Shown here piece after piece: positions 16,425 to 24,000 of a stretch of 44,504 bases of DNA. This DNA is from Streptomyces corallincola (GTDB taxonomy: Bacteria; Actinomycetota; Actinomycetes; Streptomycetales; Streptomycetaceae). The first letter of the stretch is position 1. Each line of letters starts with the position of its first letter. The stretch is from NCBI RefSeq assembly GCF_019104725.1, contig NZ_JAHRXF010000049.1, forward strand, positions 1 to 44,504, read 5' to 3'. Under the pieces are notes generated by a model. It ran no database searches, had not been told where the DNA came from, and saw only the letters and a program-made list of their open reading frames with translations. The translations under genes and the position numbers were made by a program.

Positions 16425-16466
16425 GCGGCGGCTCCGGCGGGCTCGGGGAGAGTGCCGGGGACCGGA

Positions 16467-16658
16467 TCAGCGGGCCCCGGCGGCCCGGCGGGCGTTGTTG
16501 TGGATGCGCAGCAGGTGCTTGGCGACCGCGCAGTGCGCTCCGTCGGCCCGGCACTGGCGGCAGGCACGCGCGTGCTGCTCGTAGGCCAGGCGCGCGGCGG
16601 CCACCGGGTCGCCGCTGCCGTCCGCGACGGCGCCGACTGCTTCATTGACAGAGGTCAT
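16467..16658 (-). CDS. Small Cys-containing protein of unknown function
   Basis: 63 residues: an acidic/Ala-rich start, then ARACRQCRADGAHCAVAKHL with C33, C36 and C43 plus nearby His29, His42 and His48, and a basic tail. A small zinc or iron-sulfur site is plausible; it lacks the four-Cys layout of WhiB. It converges with the phosphotransferase gene, 42 bases apart. I recall similar short proteins in other Streptomyces but no assigned role. Confidence 0.6.
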   Translation of the reverse strand: MTSVNEAVGAVADGSGDPVAAARLAYEQHARACRQCRADGAHCAVAKHLLRIHNNARRAAGAR

Positions 16659-16873
16659 GGGTCTCTCCGGGGCCGGACACGCCGCTGGACGCGCCCTTGT
16701 TGACTGACTGGTAACCCCCCGGAGCAAGGTGATCATGTTACTAACGGTAGGGGGAAACCGGCTGGTCGGCGGGGTCGCACGAGGGGATGTCAGCGCGGGG
16801 TCAGCGTCCCGTCAGCCCCCTCGGGCATCGTTCTTCTTGTGAGCGGCACGGGAAACCGGAAAGCCGGTCACAG

Positions 16874-16972
<99 letters not shown>

Positions 16973-17004
16973 CAAAGCACACCGGCGCGCGGTCCGCGGC
17001 GCGC

Positions 17005-17610
17005 TCACGCACCGCCGCTGCTGTAGTTCCGCCACTCGGGGCCGACGCGCTTCCACTCCTCGTCCCACTCGGACATCCGGCGCCGCATCCGCACTCCGCG
17101 CACCAGCCACCCGCCGGTCCACACGGCGGCGCCGGTACCGGCCGCGACCAGGGCGCCGGTGAGCACCGACTGCAGCACCGCCTCTCCCCCGCTGACCGGC
17201 GGGGCCACCACATGGCCCGTACGGTCGGTCCACACGGTGAGCGTGCTGCCCGCCGGGGCGCCGGGGTAGACCTTGGCGCGGTCGGTGTGGACGGCGCCGT
17301 CCGCGTCGGTCCAGCGCACCCCGGCCCACACCCGCCCGTCGTCGTAGCCGTCGGAGCCGGGCGGGGTGCGGGAGGCGTCGTCGGTGAGGCTGGCGGTCAC
17401 CGCCTGCACCTGGGCGCGCCGGACGGCGAACCCGGCGTCCACAGAGGAGGCGGCGAGCGCCCCGGCGACGATGCCGCCGAGGACGACGAGGGTCCAGACG
17501 ACGAGGACGATCCACGCCTCGACGACGTCGCAGTGCCTGCGGAGCGGGTTCCGGCGCCAACGCCACCAGCGCGTGGGCGGTACCGCTCCCGTGGGAGGTG
17601 TCCGCGTCAT
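17005..17610 (-). CDS. Rv1733c-family membrane protein
   Basis: A 201-residue protein with an Arg-rich start (RWWRWRRNPLRRHCDVVEAW) before helix 1 (about 33-54), an extracellular middle with DGRVWAGVRWTDADG and KVYPGAPAGSTLTVWTD, and helix 2 (about 150-170). A cytoplasmic basic tail follows. This is the layout of the Rv1733c family of actinobacterial two-helix proteins, whose role is unknown. It is preceded by 246 bases without a gene, and its stop is 32 bases from the tRNA-like gene on the other strand. Confidence 0.85.
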   Translation of the reverse strand: MTRTPPTGAVPPTRWWRWRRNPLRRHCDVVEAWIVLVVWTLVVLGGIVAGALAASSVDAGFAVRRAQVQAVTASLTDDASRTPPGSDGYDDGRVWAGVRWTDADGAVHTDRAKVYPGAPAGSTLTVWTDRTGHVVAPPVSGGEAVLQSVLTGALVAAGTGAAVWTGGWLVRGVRMRRRMSEWDEEWKRVGPEWRNYSSGGA

Positions 17611-17856
17611 CGGCCGCCGCCTCCTCTCGCGTGCCGGCGGTCGCGGCCGGACCCGGGGGGTCCGCACCGCGTCCGGCTGCTGCCGGTCGAGGTCCCGGTG
17701 ACGGGGCGGCGCCGGTACGGAGCGGGCACCCGGCCGCCGAGTCACCCCACCATCGTGCACCTGTCGGCCGGTCCGTGCCGTCCGTACGGTGAAACCGCAG
17801 GTGGGAGCATGGATACGTGTCCGGTCACCGGCCCCGGCGGGGCACCGCCCACGTCG

Positions 17857-18996
17857 TCAGAGGCGGCTCATCGAGGTGATCGCGTACAGCAGCTCGGCGG
17901 CGGCCGTCGAGTCGCCCTCCTGCCCGGCCGCCGCGTGGCGCGGGGCGAGGTGTCCGGCGGCGAGGCGACAGAAGTCCACCTCGTCCAGGACGACGTGGCC
18001 GACGCAGTTCTCGGGACCGGCCGGGCCGTCGGGTCCGTCCAGCGGGAGGTACCAGTCGCCGCCGCTCTCGCCCTCGATCCGCAGCCGCAGGCTGCGCGCC
18101 TCCGCGCCCGGCTCGATCAACGGCAGCGGCGGGGAGGCGAGCCCCGCCTGCCGACGGGCGGCCAGGATCGACGGCAGCATCTGCACGGCGACCGAGATCA
18201 GCGTGCGCAGATGGTCCGGGACCGGCGGGGTGTACGGGTAGTCCACCGCGTCCGCGATGTCGGTGGCGTGAATCCAGGTCTCGAACGCCCGGTCGAGCAG
18301 GGCGAGCCGCAGCGGCAGCATCACGCCGTCGCCGTAGGGCACCGCGATGTCCGCGACACCGCCGCCCGCGAAGGAGCAGGTGCGGATCAGCTCGTAGGCG
18401 TGGTCGCGCCAGACCTCGCGCATGGAGTCGAGGTCGGGTGCGCCCTCGCCCGCCGTACCCTGGGCGATCTGCTGCCACAGCGCTTCGGTGCGCTCCCGCG
18501 GATCGGTGGTGCCGTCCTCGGCGGGCGCCGCCGGGTCGGGCAGGCCGAGGGACTTGGCGACCATGCCGTCCACCGCGAGCAGATGCCCGAGCACGCCCGC
18601 GACCGTGGTGTCACGGGTGGCGGTGTCCTCGTCCTGCATCCACTTCAGTTGCACGGGCGCGGACCACTCGTCGCCGGTGAGGTCGGCGAGCAGGGCGTCG
18701 AGCCGCGCGGTCTCGGCGTCGTAGGGCTGCGCGTACTCGGGTACGGAGACCTCGGGGCGCCGGGTGCTGAGGCAGGCGCCGATGACCTCGGCGCGCAGGC
18801 CGGGCGGCAGGTCGAGGTCCATGTGCGGGTGGAGGAGATCGACGGCGGAGCGGAGCTGGTCCGCCTCGGCCGTGCACTCGGCGCATCCGGTGAGGTGCGC
18901 GTCCACCTGCTTGTGCTCCTCCGGGGAGCAGGCCGACAGCGCCCAGGCTCCGAGGAGTTGCTGCACCCGTGTGTGGTCGAAGGAGTCGTCGTTCAT
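17857..18996 (-). CDS. Zinc-finger anti-sigma factor fused to a maleylpyruvate isomerase-like (MDMPI/DinB) domain
   Basis: A 379-residue protein. The N-terminal zf-HC2 motif HLTGCAEC (HxxxCxxC) with a long helix after it marks a zinc anti-sigma factor. From about residue 90 onward there is a DinB-like/MDMPI fold: LTGDEWSAPVQLKWMQDED, the TTVAGVLGHLLAVDGMV helix and the ETWIHATDIADAV helix. In this family the bundle often binds metal and mycothiol. It is translationally coupled to the sigma gene (TAATG, one base shared), so it most probably holds that factor inactive until a thiol or redox signal arrives; the signal is inference. Confidence 0.88.
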   Translation of the reverse strand: MNDDSFDHTRVQQLLGAWALSACSPEEHKQVDAHLTGCAECTAEADQLRSAVDLLHPHMDLDLPPGLRAEVIGACLSTRRPEVSVPEYAQPYDAETARLDALLADLTGDEWSAPVQLKWMQDEDTATRDTTVAGVLGHLLAVDGMVAKSLGLPDPAAPAEDGTTDPRERTEALWQQIAQGTAGEGAPDLDSMREVWRDHAYELIRTCSFAGGGVADIAVPYGDGVMLPLRLALLDRAFETWIHATDIADAVDYPYTPPVPDHLRTLISVAVQMLPSILAARRQAGLASPPLPLIEPGAEARSLRLRIEGESGGDWYLPLDGPDGPAGPENCVGHVVLDEVDFCRLAAGHLAPRHAAAGQEGDSTAAAELLYAITSMSRL

Positions 18997-19547
18997 TACC
19001 TGTCCTCCGCCCCGATACCGCCCGCTCCGGCAACCGATCGGAGTCCGGCTCTGAGGCAACGGAGCGTCTCCTCCTCCGAGATGCCCAGTTCGGACGCCGC
19101 CCGACGGTAGTCCCTGTGCCCGGTGTGCACGAGTTGAAGCACGGCCCGTACTCGCGTGGAGAGTGCGCCGAGGGCCCGGTCCGCCGCGATCCGCTCCGCG
19201 CGGGGCTCGGTGAACTCCGGTTCCGTGGGCGCCTGTCGGGGCGCCACCGGGCCGGGCCCGTCGCCCTTCGCGCGTTCGGCGACGCGCTCGCGGGTGTCCA
19301 TCGCCAGCCAGGTCCCCAGTCGGTGCCGTGCGGGGTCGTACGTCTGCGGATGCTGCCACAGGTGGGCGAAGACCTCGGTCACGATCTCGCGGGCCGCCTT
19401 GTCCTCACCGACCAGCCGCGCGGCGATCGCGTACACGGACCGCGCGTGACGGTCGTACAGCTCACCGAGAGCCGCCGCTTCCCCACGGACCAGACGCACC
19501 TGGATACGACGCTCCCACTGCGCCGCTCGCTCCGGCGCACCGGTCAT
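18996..19547 (-). CDS. ECF-type RNA polymerase sigma factor
   Basis: A 183-residue sigma factor. Region 2 runs from about residue 20 to 90 (ALGELYDRHARSVYAIAARL, EVFAHLWQHPQTYDP). Region 4 is near 125-175 (AVLQLVHTGHRDYRRAASEL). Its TAA stop shares one base with the ATG of the anti-sigma gene. ECF sigma factors recruit polymerase to stress-responsive promoters and are freed when the partner anti-sigma reacts. The target promoter is not evident here. The ATG at 19547 follows a GAGGGTGGGG-rich stretch. Confidence 0.88.
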   Translation of the reverse strand: MTGAPERAAQWERRIQVRLVRGEAAALGELYDRHARSVYAIAARLVGEDKAAREIVTEVFAHLWQHPQTYDPARHRLGTWLAMDTRERVAERAKGDGPGPVAPRQAPTEPEFTEPRAERIAADRALGALSTRVRAVLQLVHTGHRDYRRAASELGISEEETLRCLRAGLRSVAGAGGIGAEDR

Positions 19548-19637
19548 GACCCCACCCTCTCGCACACTCCGGCGATCTTGCTCCTCCTACGGTACCGAGG
19601 TGGGGGCGTGCGCGGGGCGTTTTCGCTCAGCTTGCCG

Positions 19638-21365
19638 TCAGCGGGCGGGGGGTGGGGTCAGCGGAACCCGCCACCGCAGTGTCGTACCACCGCTTTCGGG
19701 ACTCAACGCCTCGAACACTCCGCCGAGTTGGTCCGCGCGTTCGGCCATGTTGCGCAGTCCGCCGCGGCGTCCGCCCGCGGGCAGTCCGACTCCGTCGTCC
19801 GCGACGGTGAGGGTCAGGCGGCCGTCCTCGGCGGTGACCGCGACGGTGGCCCGGGTGGCGCGGGCGTGCCGGGCGACGTTGGCCAGTGCCTCGGAGAGCA
19901 CGGCGAGGGCGTGGTCGGCGACCTCGCGGGGCACGTCGGTGTCGATCAGACCCTCCATGCGGACGCCGGGCGCGAACCCGAGGGTGCGGGCGGCCCGTTC
20001 GGTGACGCGGACGACCCCGGCACGCAGTCCGGCGCCGGTGCGGCCCTCGCGGGAGCGGAGCCCGAAGATGGTCGAGCGGATGATCTTGATGGTCTCGTCC
20101 AGGTCGTCCACGGCGCGCAGCACCCGCTCGGCGGCCTCGGGGTGGTCGATGAAGCGGCCCGCGCTCTGCAGGGTCATCCCGGTGGCGAACAGTCGCTGGA
20201 TGGCGAGGTCGTGCAGGTCGCGGGCGATCCGGTCACGGTCGGTGAGGACGGCGATCCGCTCGGCGTCGGCGCGCCGCTCGGCCAGTTCGACGGCGAGCGC
20301 GGCCTGGGCGGCGAAGCCCTGGAGCATCTCGGTCTCGGTGTCCGCGAACACCGGGCGGCCGGTCTCGCGGGCGAGCAGGACGACTCCGCGCACCCCGCCC
20401 CCGCCGGTGCCGATGGGGACGGCGACGGCGGGGCCGAGCCCGCGGAAGCGGACGGGTTCGGGGGCGATCCGCTCGTCCTCTCCCACGTCGGCGCTGGTGA
20501 CGGGCGCGGCGGTGGCGAAGGCGAGGCCCATCAGGCTGTCGTGCGGGGAGAGCACCAGGCCCCGGTGGGCGGCGGCCTCCACGCCGACGGCCACGTCCAC
20601 GACGAGCGCCCCGGTGGCGGGCAGCGGTACGGCGACGGCGGCGAGCGCGGACCCGGTGATCTCGCGGGCCCGGTCGGCGATCAGGGCGAGGGCGTCGCGG
20701 CGTTCGCTGCCGGACATCAGCAGGTGGGTGATCTCGGCGTTGGCCCGCAGCCAGCGTTCGCGCAGCCGGGACTCCTCGTAGAGCCGGGCGTTGTCGATGG
20801 CGACGCCCGCGGCGGTGGCGAGGGTGGACAGGACGGACTCGTCCTCGGCGTCGAAGGCGTGTCCGCCGCGTTTCTCGGTGAGGTAGAGGTTGCCGAAGAC
20901 CTGTTCGCGGACCCGGATGGGGACGCCGAGGAAGCTGTCCATCGGCGGGTGGTGGGGCGGCAGTCCGTAGGAGGCGGGGTGCTCGGAGAGCTTGGCGAGC
21001 CGCAGCGGGCGGGGGTCGCGGATGAGTTCGCCGAGGATGCCGTGGCCCTCCGGGTACGGGCCGAGCCGGGCGATGGTCCCGGCGTCCACGCCCACCGTGT
21101 GGAAGGCTGCCAGCCGGGTGCCGTCGGGGCCGATGACGCCGAGGGCCGCGTACTCGGCATCGACCAGGACGGCCGCCGCCTCCACGATCGAGCGGAGAAC
21201 CTGTTCCAGGTCGAGTTCACGGCCGACCGAGAGCATGGCCTCCAGCAGGCCGTGCACCCGGTCGCGGGTGCCGCGCGCGGCGTCGATCCGCGCCCGCAGC
21301 TCCTCCAGCAGTTCGTCGAGCCGCAGATGCGGGAGTCGCACCCCAGGCGCCCCGGAGCCAGTCAC
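19638..21365 (-). CDS. DevS/DosT-like heme-GAF sensor histidine kinase
   Basis: A 575-residue soluble kinase: GAF-A about 55-195, GAF-B about 220-362, HisKA_3 with phospho-acceptor His385 in DRIARDLHDLAIQRLF, an N box SEALANVARH (491-500) and a G box DDGVG (523-527). GAF-A retains the HHPPM and FGNLY blocks. His139 and Tyr161, 22 residues apart, line up with heme ligand His149 and distal Tyr171 of mycobacterial DevS. An O2/NO/CO or redox heme sensor is therefore the likely role. GTG 21365 follows GGAGG with 6 bases; GTG 21368 is the alternative. The likely partner is the DevR-like regulator at 22090-22890. Confidence 0.88.
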   Translation of the reverse strand: MTGSGAPGVRLPHLRLDELLEELRARIDAARGTRDRVHGLLEAMLSVGRELDLEQVLRSIVEAAAVLVDAEYAALGVIGPDGTRLAAFHTVGVDAGTIARLGPYPEGHGILGELIRDPRPLRLAKLSEHPASYGLPPHHPPMDSFLGVPIRVREQVFGNLYLTEKRGGHAFDAEDESVLSTLATAAGVAIDNARLYEESRLRERWLRANAEITHLLMSGSERRDALALIADRAREITGSALAAVAVPLPATGALVVDVAVGVEAAAHRGLVLSPHDSLMGLAFATAAPVTSADVGEDERIAPEPVRFRGLGPAVAVPIGTGGGGVRGVVLLARETGRPVFADTETEMLQGFAAQAALAVELAERRADAERIAVLTDRDRIARDLHDLAIQRLFATGMTLQSAGRFIDHPEAAERVLRAVDDLDETIKIIRSTIFGLRSREGRTGAGLRAGVVRVTERAARTLGFAPGVRMEGLIDTDVPREVADHALAVLSEALANVARHARATRATVAVTAEDGRLTLTVADDGVGLPAGGRRGGLRNMAERADQLGGVFEALSPESGGTTLRWRVPLTPPPAR

Positions 21366-21453
21366 CACGGTCCTCCAGCTCCCCACACCCCGGCCGTGCG
21401 GGCCGGGCGGTCCTTCCGCCACGGTATCCGTCCGCGGGGCAGGGGGGCACGTC

Positions 21454-21477
21454 GGGCGGGGGCGGGGGGGGGACGGG
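21454..21477 (+). other. G-rich run capable of forming a G-quadruplex
   Basis: The plus strand carries GGGCGGGGGCGGGG followed by more G and ACGGG, which provides four G-tracts with short loops. It lies between the divergent kinase and STAS genes, 64 bases before the STAS start. A role in either promoter is only a possibility. Confidence 0.4.
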
Positions 21478-21540
21478 TTTCCGGTGGGTCGGGGCCGGTC
21501 GGCCCTGGTGCCGGGACGGCGGTTCGGGTTCGCTGGGGTC

Positions 21541-21879
21541 ATGCCCGAGAACCTCACCCCCCGGTCCGCCGCCCCCGCCACGGTCGTCCCGCTGCACGGA
21601 GAGATCGACGTGCTGAGCGCGGGCGCGCTGGCCCGGCGGCTGGACGCGCTGACCGACCGCCCCGGTGCCGACCTCGTGCTGGATCTGCGCCCGGTGGCGT
21701 TCATCGACTGCACGGGCCTGGGGGTGCTGTGCCGGGCGCGCGCCCGGGTGCTGGCGCGCCGGGGGCGGGTGCGGCTGGTGGCCGACAGCCCGATGTTCCT
21801 GCGGATGCTGCGCGCCACGGGCCTGCGGGACGTCTTCGAGGTCCTGCCCCGTGTCCCGGCGTACGCCCACGCCCGCTAG
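21541..21879 (+). CDS. STAS-domain protein (anti-sigma factor antagonist type)
   Basis: A 112-residue single STAS domain: VVPLHGEIDVLSAGALARRL, VLDLRPVAFIDCTGLGVLCR and VRLVADSPMFLRMLRATGL. Such proteins bind anti-sigma kinases and are switched by phosphorylation on a Ser right after the Asp in DSxGL. Here it is DCTGL, with Cys in place of that Ser, so classical phosphorylation at this site is not possible (Thr next to it is an alternative). The stop codon TAG at 21877-21879 is formed by the left end of the inserted MITE-like element, so the original C-terminus may have been longer or different. Confidence 0.85.
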   Translation: MPENLTPRSAAPATVVPLHGEIDVLSAGALARRLDALTDRPGADLVLDLRPVAFIDCTGLGVLCRARARVLARRGRVRLVADSPMFLRMLRATGLRDVFEVLPRVPAYAHAR

Positions 21880-22041
21880 TGCTGTGACCGGAAAGGTCCA
21901 CCGGCTCGTGGCGCCCGGCACGGCACCTCGCCGCGTTGTCGCCTCTCCCGAGTACATCCAGTACGCGGGAGAGGCTCCGCCTTGCGATGCACCGCACCGG
22001 ACGCCACGAGGCTTCCGGCGAACCGTCCCGGTCACAGCACT
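21878..22041. mobile_element. 164-bp MITE-like element with 20-bp terminal inverted repeats
   Basis: The ends AGTGCTGTGACCGG (21878-21891) and CCGGTCACAGCACT (22028-22041) are perfect inverted repeats. Extending to 20 bases gives 18 matches. An internal hairpin, CCTCTCCCG (21942-21950) with CGGGAGAGG (21966-21974), has GTAC on both sides of its loop. It has no open frame. A TA at 21877-21878 and a TG at 22041-22042 could be a decayed TA target duplication, as left by IS630/Tc1-type transposases. I recall very similar short elements in other Streptomyces. Confidence 0.75.
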
Positions 22042-22089
22042 GGCCGGGTGGGTGCCGGACGGCCCTGGCGCGGGTGGGGGCGCGGGGCG

Positions 22090-22890
22090 ATGATCGTCGT
22101 GTACGCCGTACGGCGTGTCCTGTGGCGCTGGGTGACCCCGGGCCGGGCCGCCGCACGGGAACCGGCTGCGAGGGGACAGGGGAGCGACATAACCGGGACA
22201 CGTACTTTCTCGGCGGAGCGGCCGATCCGGGTGTTCCTGCTGGACGACCACGAGGTGGTGCGCCGGGGTCTGGCGGACCTGCTGGACGGGGAGCCGGACA
22301 TCGCGGTCGTCGGGGACGCGGACACCGCCGCGCACGCGCTGACCCGTGGTCCGGCGCTCCGTCCCGACGTGGCGGTGCTGGACGTGCGCCTCCCGGACGG
22401 CGACGGCATCTCGGTGTGCCGTGCGCTGCGCGACCGGATGCCGGGACTCGCGTGTCTGATGCTGACGTCGTTCGACGACGAGGACGCCCTGCTGGACGCG
22501 GTGGTCGCGGGCGCGGCGGGCTATGTACTCAAGCAGATCAAGGGCTCGGACCTGGTGTCGGCGGTGCGGACGGTCGCGTCGGGGCGGTCGCTGCTGGACC
22601 CGGAGAGCACGGCCCGCCTGATGCGCTCGCTGCGCGGGGCGCCGGAGGAGGAACCGGAGGTGGCGCGGGAGCGGGCCGCGCTGTCGGCGCTGTCCGCGCG
22701 GGAGCGGGACGTGCTGGCGCTGATCGGCGACGGGCTGACCAACCGGGAGATCGCCGGGCGGCTGTACCTGTCGGAGAAGACGGTGAAGAACCACATCTCC
22801 CGGCTGCTGGCCAAGCTGGGGGTGCAGCGCCGGGTGCAGGCGGCCGTCCTCGCCACCCATCTGGACGGACCGGACGCGGGCGGACGCTGA
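22090..22890 (+). CDS. DevR/DosR-like response regulator (NarL/LuxR family)
   Basis: The receiver domain begins VFLLDDHEVVRRGL (residues 48-61 from ATG 22090). The phospho-acceptor is Asp98 in VLDVRLPDGDG, with Thr126 and Lys148 as switch residues. The LuxR helix-turn-helix includes ERDVLALIGDGLTNREIA and TVKNHISRLLAKLGVQRR. It reads closely like mycobacterial DevR. The start is doubtful. ATG 22090 adds about 45 unusual residues, while the DevR-like part begins near 22225. GGGGAG at 22179-22184 precedes an in-frame ATA at 22189, and no ATG, GTG or TTG lies between it and the receiver. Likely partner of the kinase at 19638-21365. Confidence 0.85.
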   Translation: MIVVYAVRRVLWRWVTPGRAAAREPAARGQGSDITGTRTFSAERPIRVFLLDDHEVVRRGLADLLDGEPDIAVVGDADTAAHALTRGPALRPDVAVLDVRLPDGDGISVCRALRDRMPGLACLMLTSFDDEDALLDAVVAGAAGYVLKQIKGSDLVSAVRTVASGRSLLDPESTARLMRSLRGAPEEEPEVARERAALSALSARERDVLALIGDGLTNREIAGRLYLSEKTVKNHISRLLAKLGVQRRVQAAVLATHLDGPDAGGR

Positions 22891-23003
22891 GCCCGGCGGG
22901 CCGGGCGCCCGACGACACGGGCGCCCCTCCGGTCCTCCCGCCCGCATGCCCGGTCCTGCCGTTCCGGGGAGCCCGCGTGCCCGTGCCGTGCTGGAATCGG
23001 GAC

Positions 23004-23909
23004 ATGTCCCTCGACGAACTGCGCGATCTCCTGGACCGGCACGCCCGCCCCGACTCGCGCACCGGCCTCGACGGGGTGCTGATCTCGAAGGTGACGCGGT
23101 CCGCGCCCCCGGCGCCCTCGACCACGGGCACGGTGCTGGCGGTGATCGCGCAGGGTACGAAGCGGCTGGCGCTGGGCGACCGGGTGTACGAGTACGGCGC
23201 CGGGCAGTTCCTGGTGGCCTCGGTGGACCTGCCGGTGACCGGACATTTCACCGAGGCGTCCCCGGAGGTGCCCGCGCTGGGTTTCGGGCTGGTGCTGGAG
23301 CCGTCGGCGGTGGCCGAGCTGCTGCTGGCGGCCGGGCCGGGCGACCTGCCGAGGGAGGGCACGGGACCGGTGCCGGGGATCGCGGTGAGCGACGCCCCGG
23401 CGGAGCTGCTGGACGCGGTGGTACGGCTGCTGCGGCTGCTGGACCGGCCGCACGACCGTGCGGTGCTGGCTCCGCTGCTGCGCCGGGAGATCCTGTGGCG
23501 GCTGATCAGCGGCGAGCAGGGCGCGCCGGTGCGGCGGCTGGGGCTGGCGGACAGCGGGCTGCGCCATGTGGCGCGGGCGGTGCGCTGGATCAGGGAGCAC
23601 TACGCGGAGCCGTTCCGGGTGGCGGACGTGGCCCGGCTGAGCGGGATGAGCGTGTCGGCGTTCCACCGGAACTTCCAGGTCGTGACGGCGATGAGCCCGA
23701 TCCAGTTCCAGAAGCAGATCCGGTTGCGGGAGGCGCGGCTGCTGCTGGCGGCGCGTCCGCACGAGGTGACGGCGGTGGGGCAGCGGGTGGGCTACGACAG
23801 CGCGTCGCAGTTCGGCCGGGAGTACCGGCGGCAGTTCGGGGCGCCGCCGAGCCTGGACGCGGCCCGGCTGCGGGTGTCGGCGTGCGCACCGGTGGCGGCG
23901 CTGCCCTGA
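23004..23909 (+). CDS. AraC-family transcriptional regulator
   Basis: A 301-residue regulator. The N-terminal effector domain (about 1-170) has TVLAVIAQGTKRLALGDRVY and the YGAGQFLVASVDLPV block of the AraC_N/type II family. The C-terminal double helix-turn-helix (about 190-290) includes RVADVARLSGMSVSAFHRNF and YDSASQFGREYRRQFG. It probably controls a neighbouring or distant catabolic gene; target and ligand cannot be read. ATG 23004 has only a weak ribosome site (CGGGAC). It converges with katG through the hairpin at 23943. Confidence 0.88.
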   Translation: MSLDELRDLLDRHARPDSRTGLDGVLISKVTRSAPPAPSTTGTVLAVIAQGTKRLALGDRVYEYGAGQFLVASVDLPVTGHFTEASPEVPALGFGLVLEPSAVAELLLAAGPGDLPREGTGPVPGIAVSDAPAELLDAVVRLLRLLDRPHDRAVLAPLLRREILWRLISGEQGAPVRRLGLADSGLRHVARAVRWIREHYAEPFRVADVARLSGMSVSAFHRNFQVVTAMSPIQFQKQIRLREARLLLAARPHEVTAVGQRVGYDSASQFGREYRRQFGAPPSLDAARLRVSACAPVAALP

Positions 23910-23942
23910 GCGGCAAGGGCGGGCGGGCCGGTGCGGGGAACG

Positions 23943-23992
23943 CCGGAGGCGCCCGGCGCCCGCCCTGGGCGGGCGGGGCCGGACGCCTCCGG
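23943..23992. terminator. Bidirectional terminator between the AraC gene and katG
   Basis: CCGGAGGCG and CGCCTCCGG form the base of a long stem that continues through CCGGC/GCCGG to an inner GCCCGCC/GGCGGGC hairpin with a CTG loop. It lies in the 91-base gap of the convergent pair. Confidence 0.75.
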
Positions 23993-24000
23993 GTGCGGGA

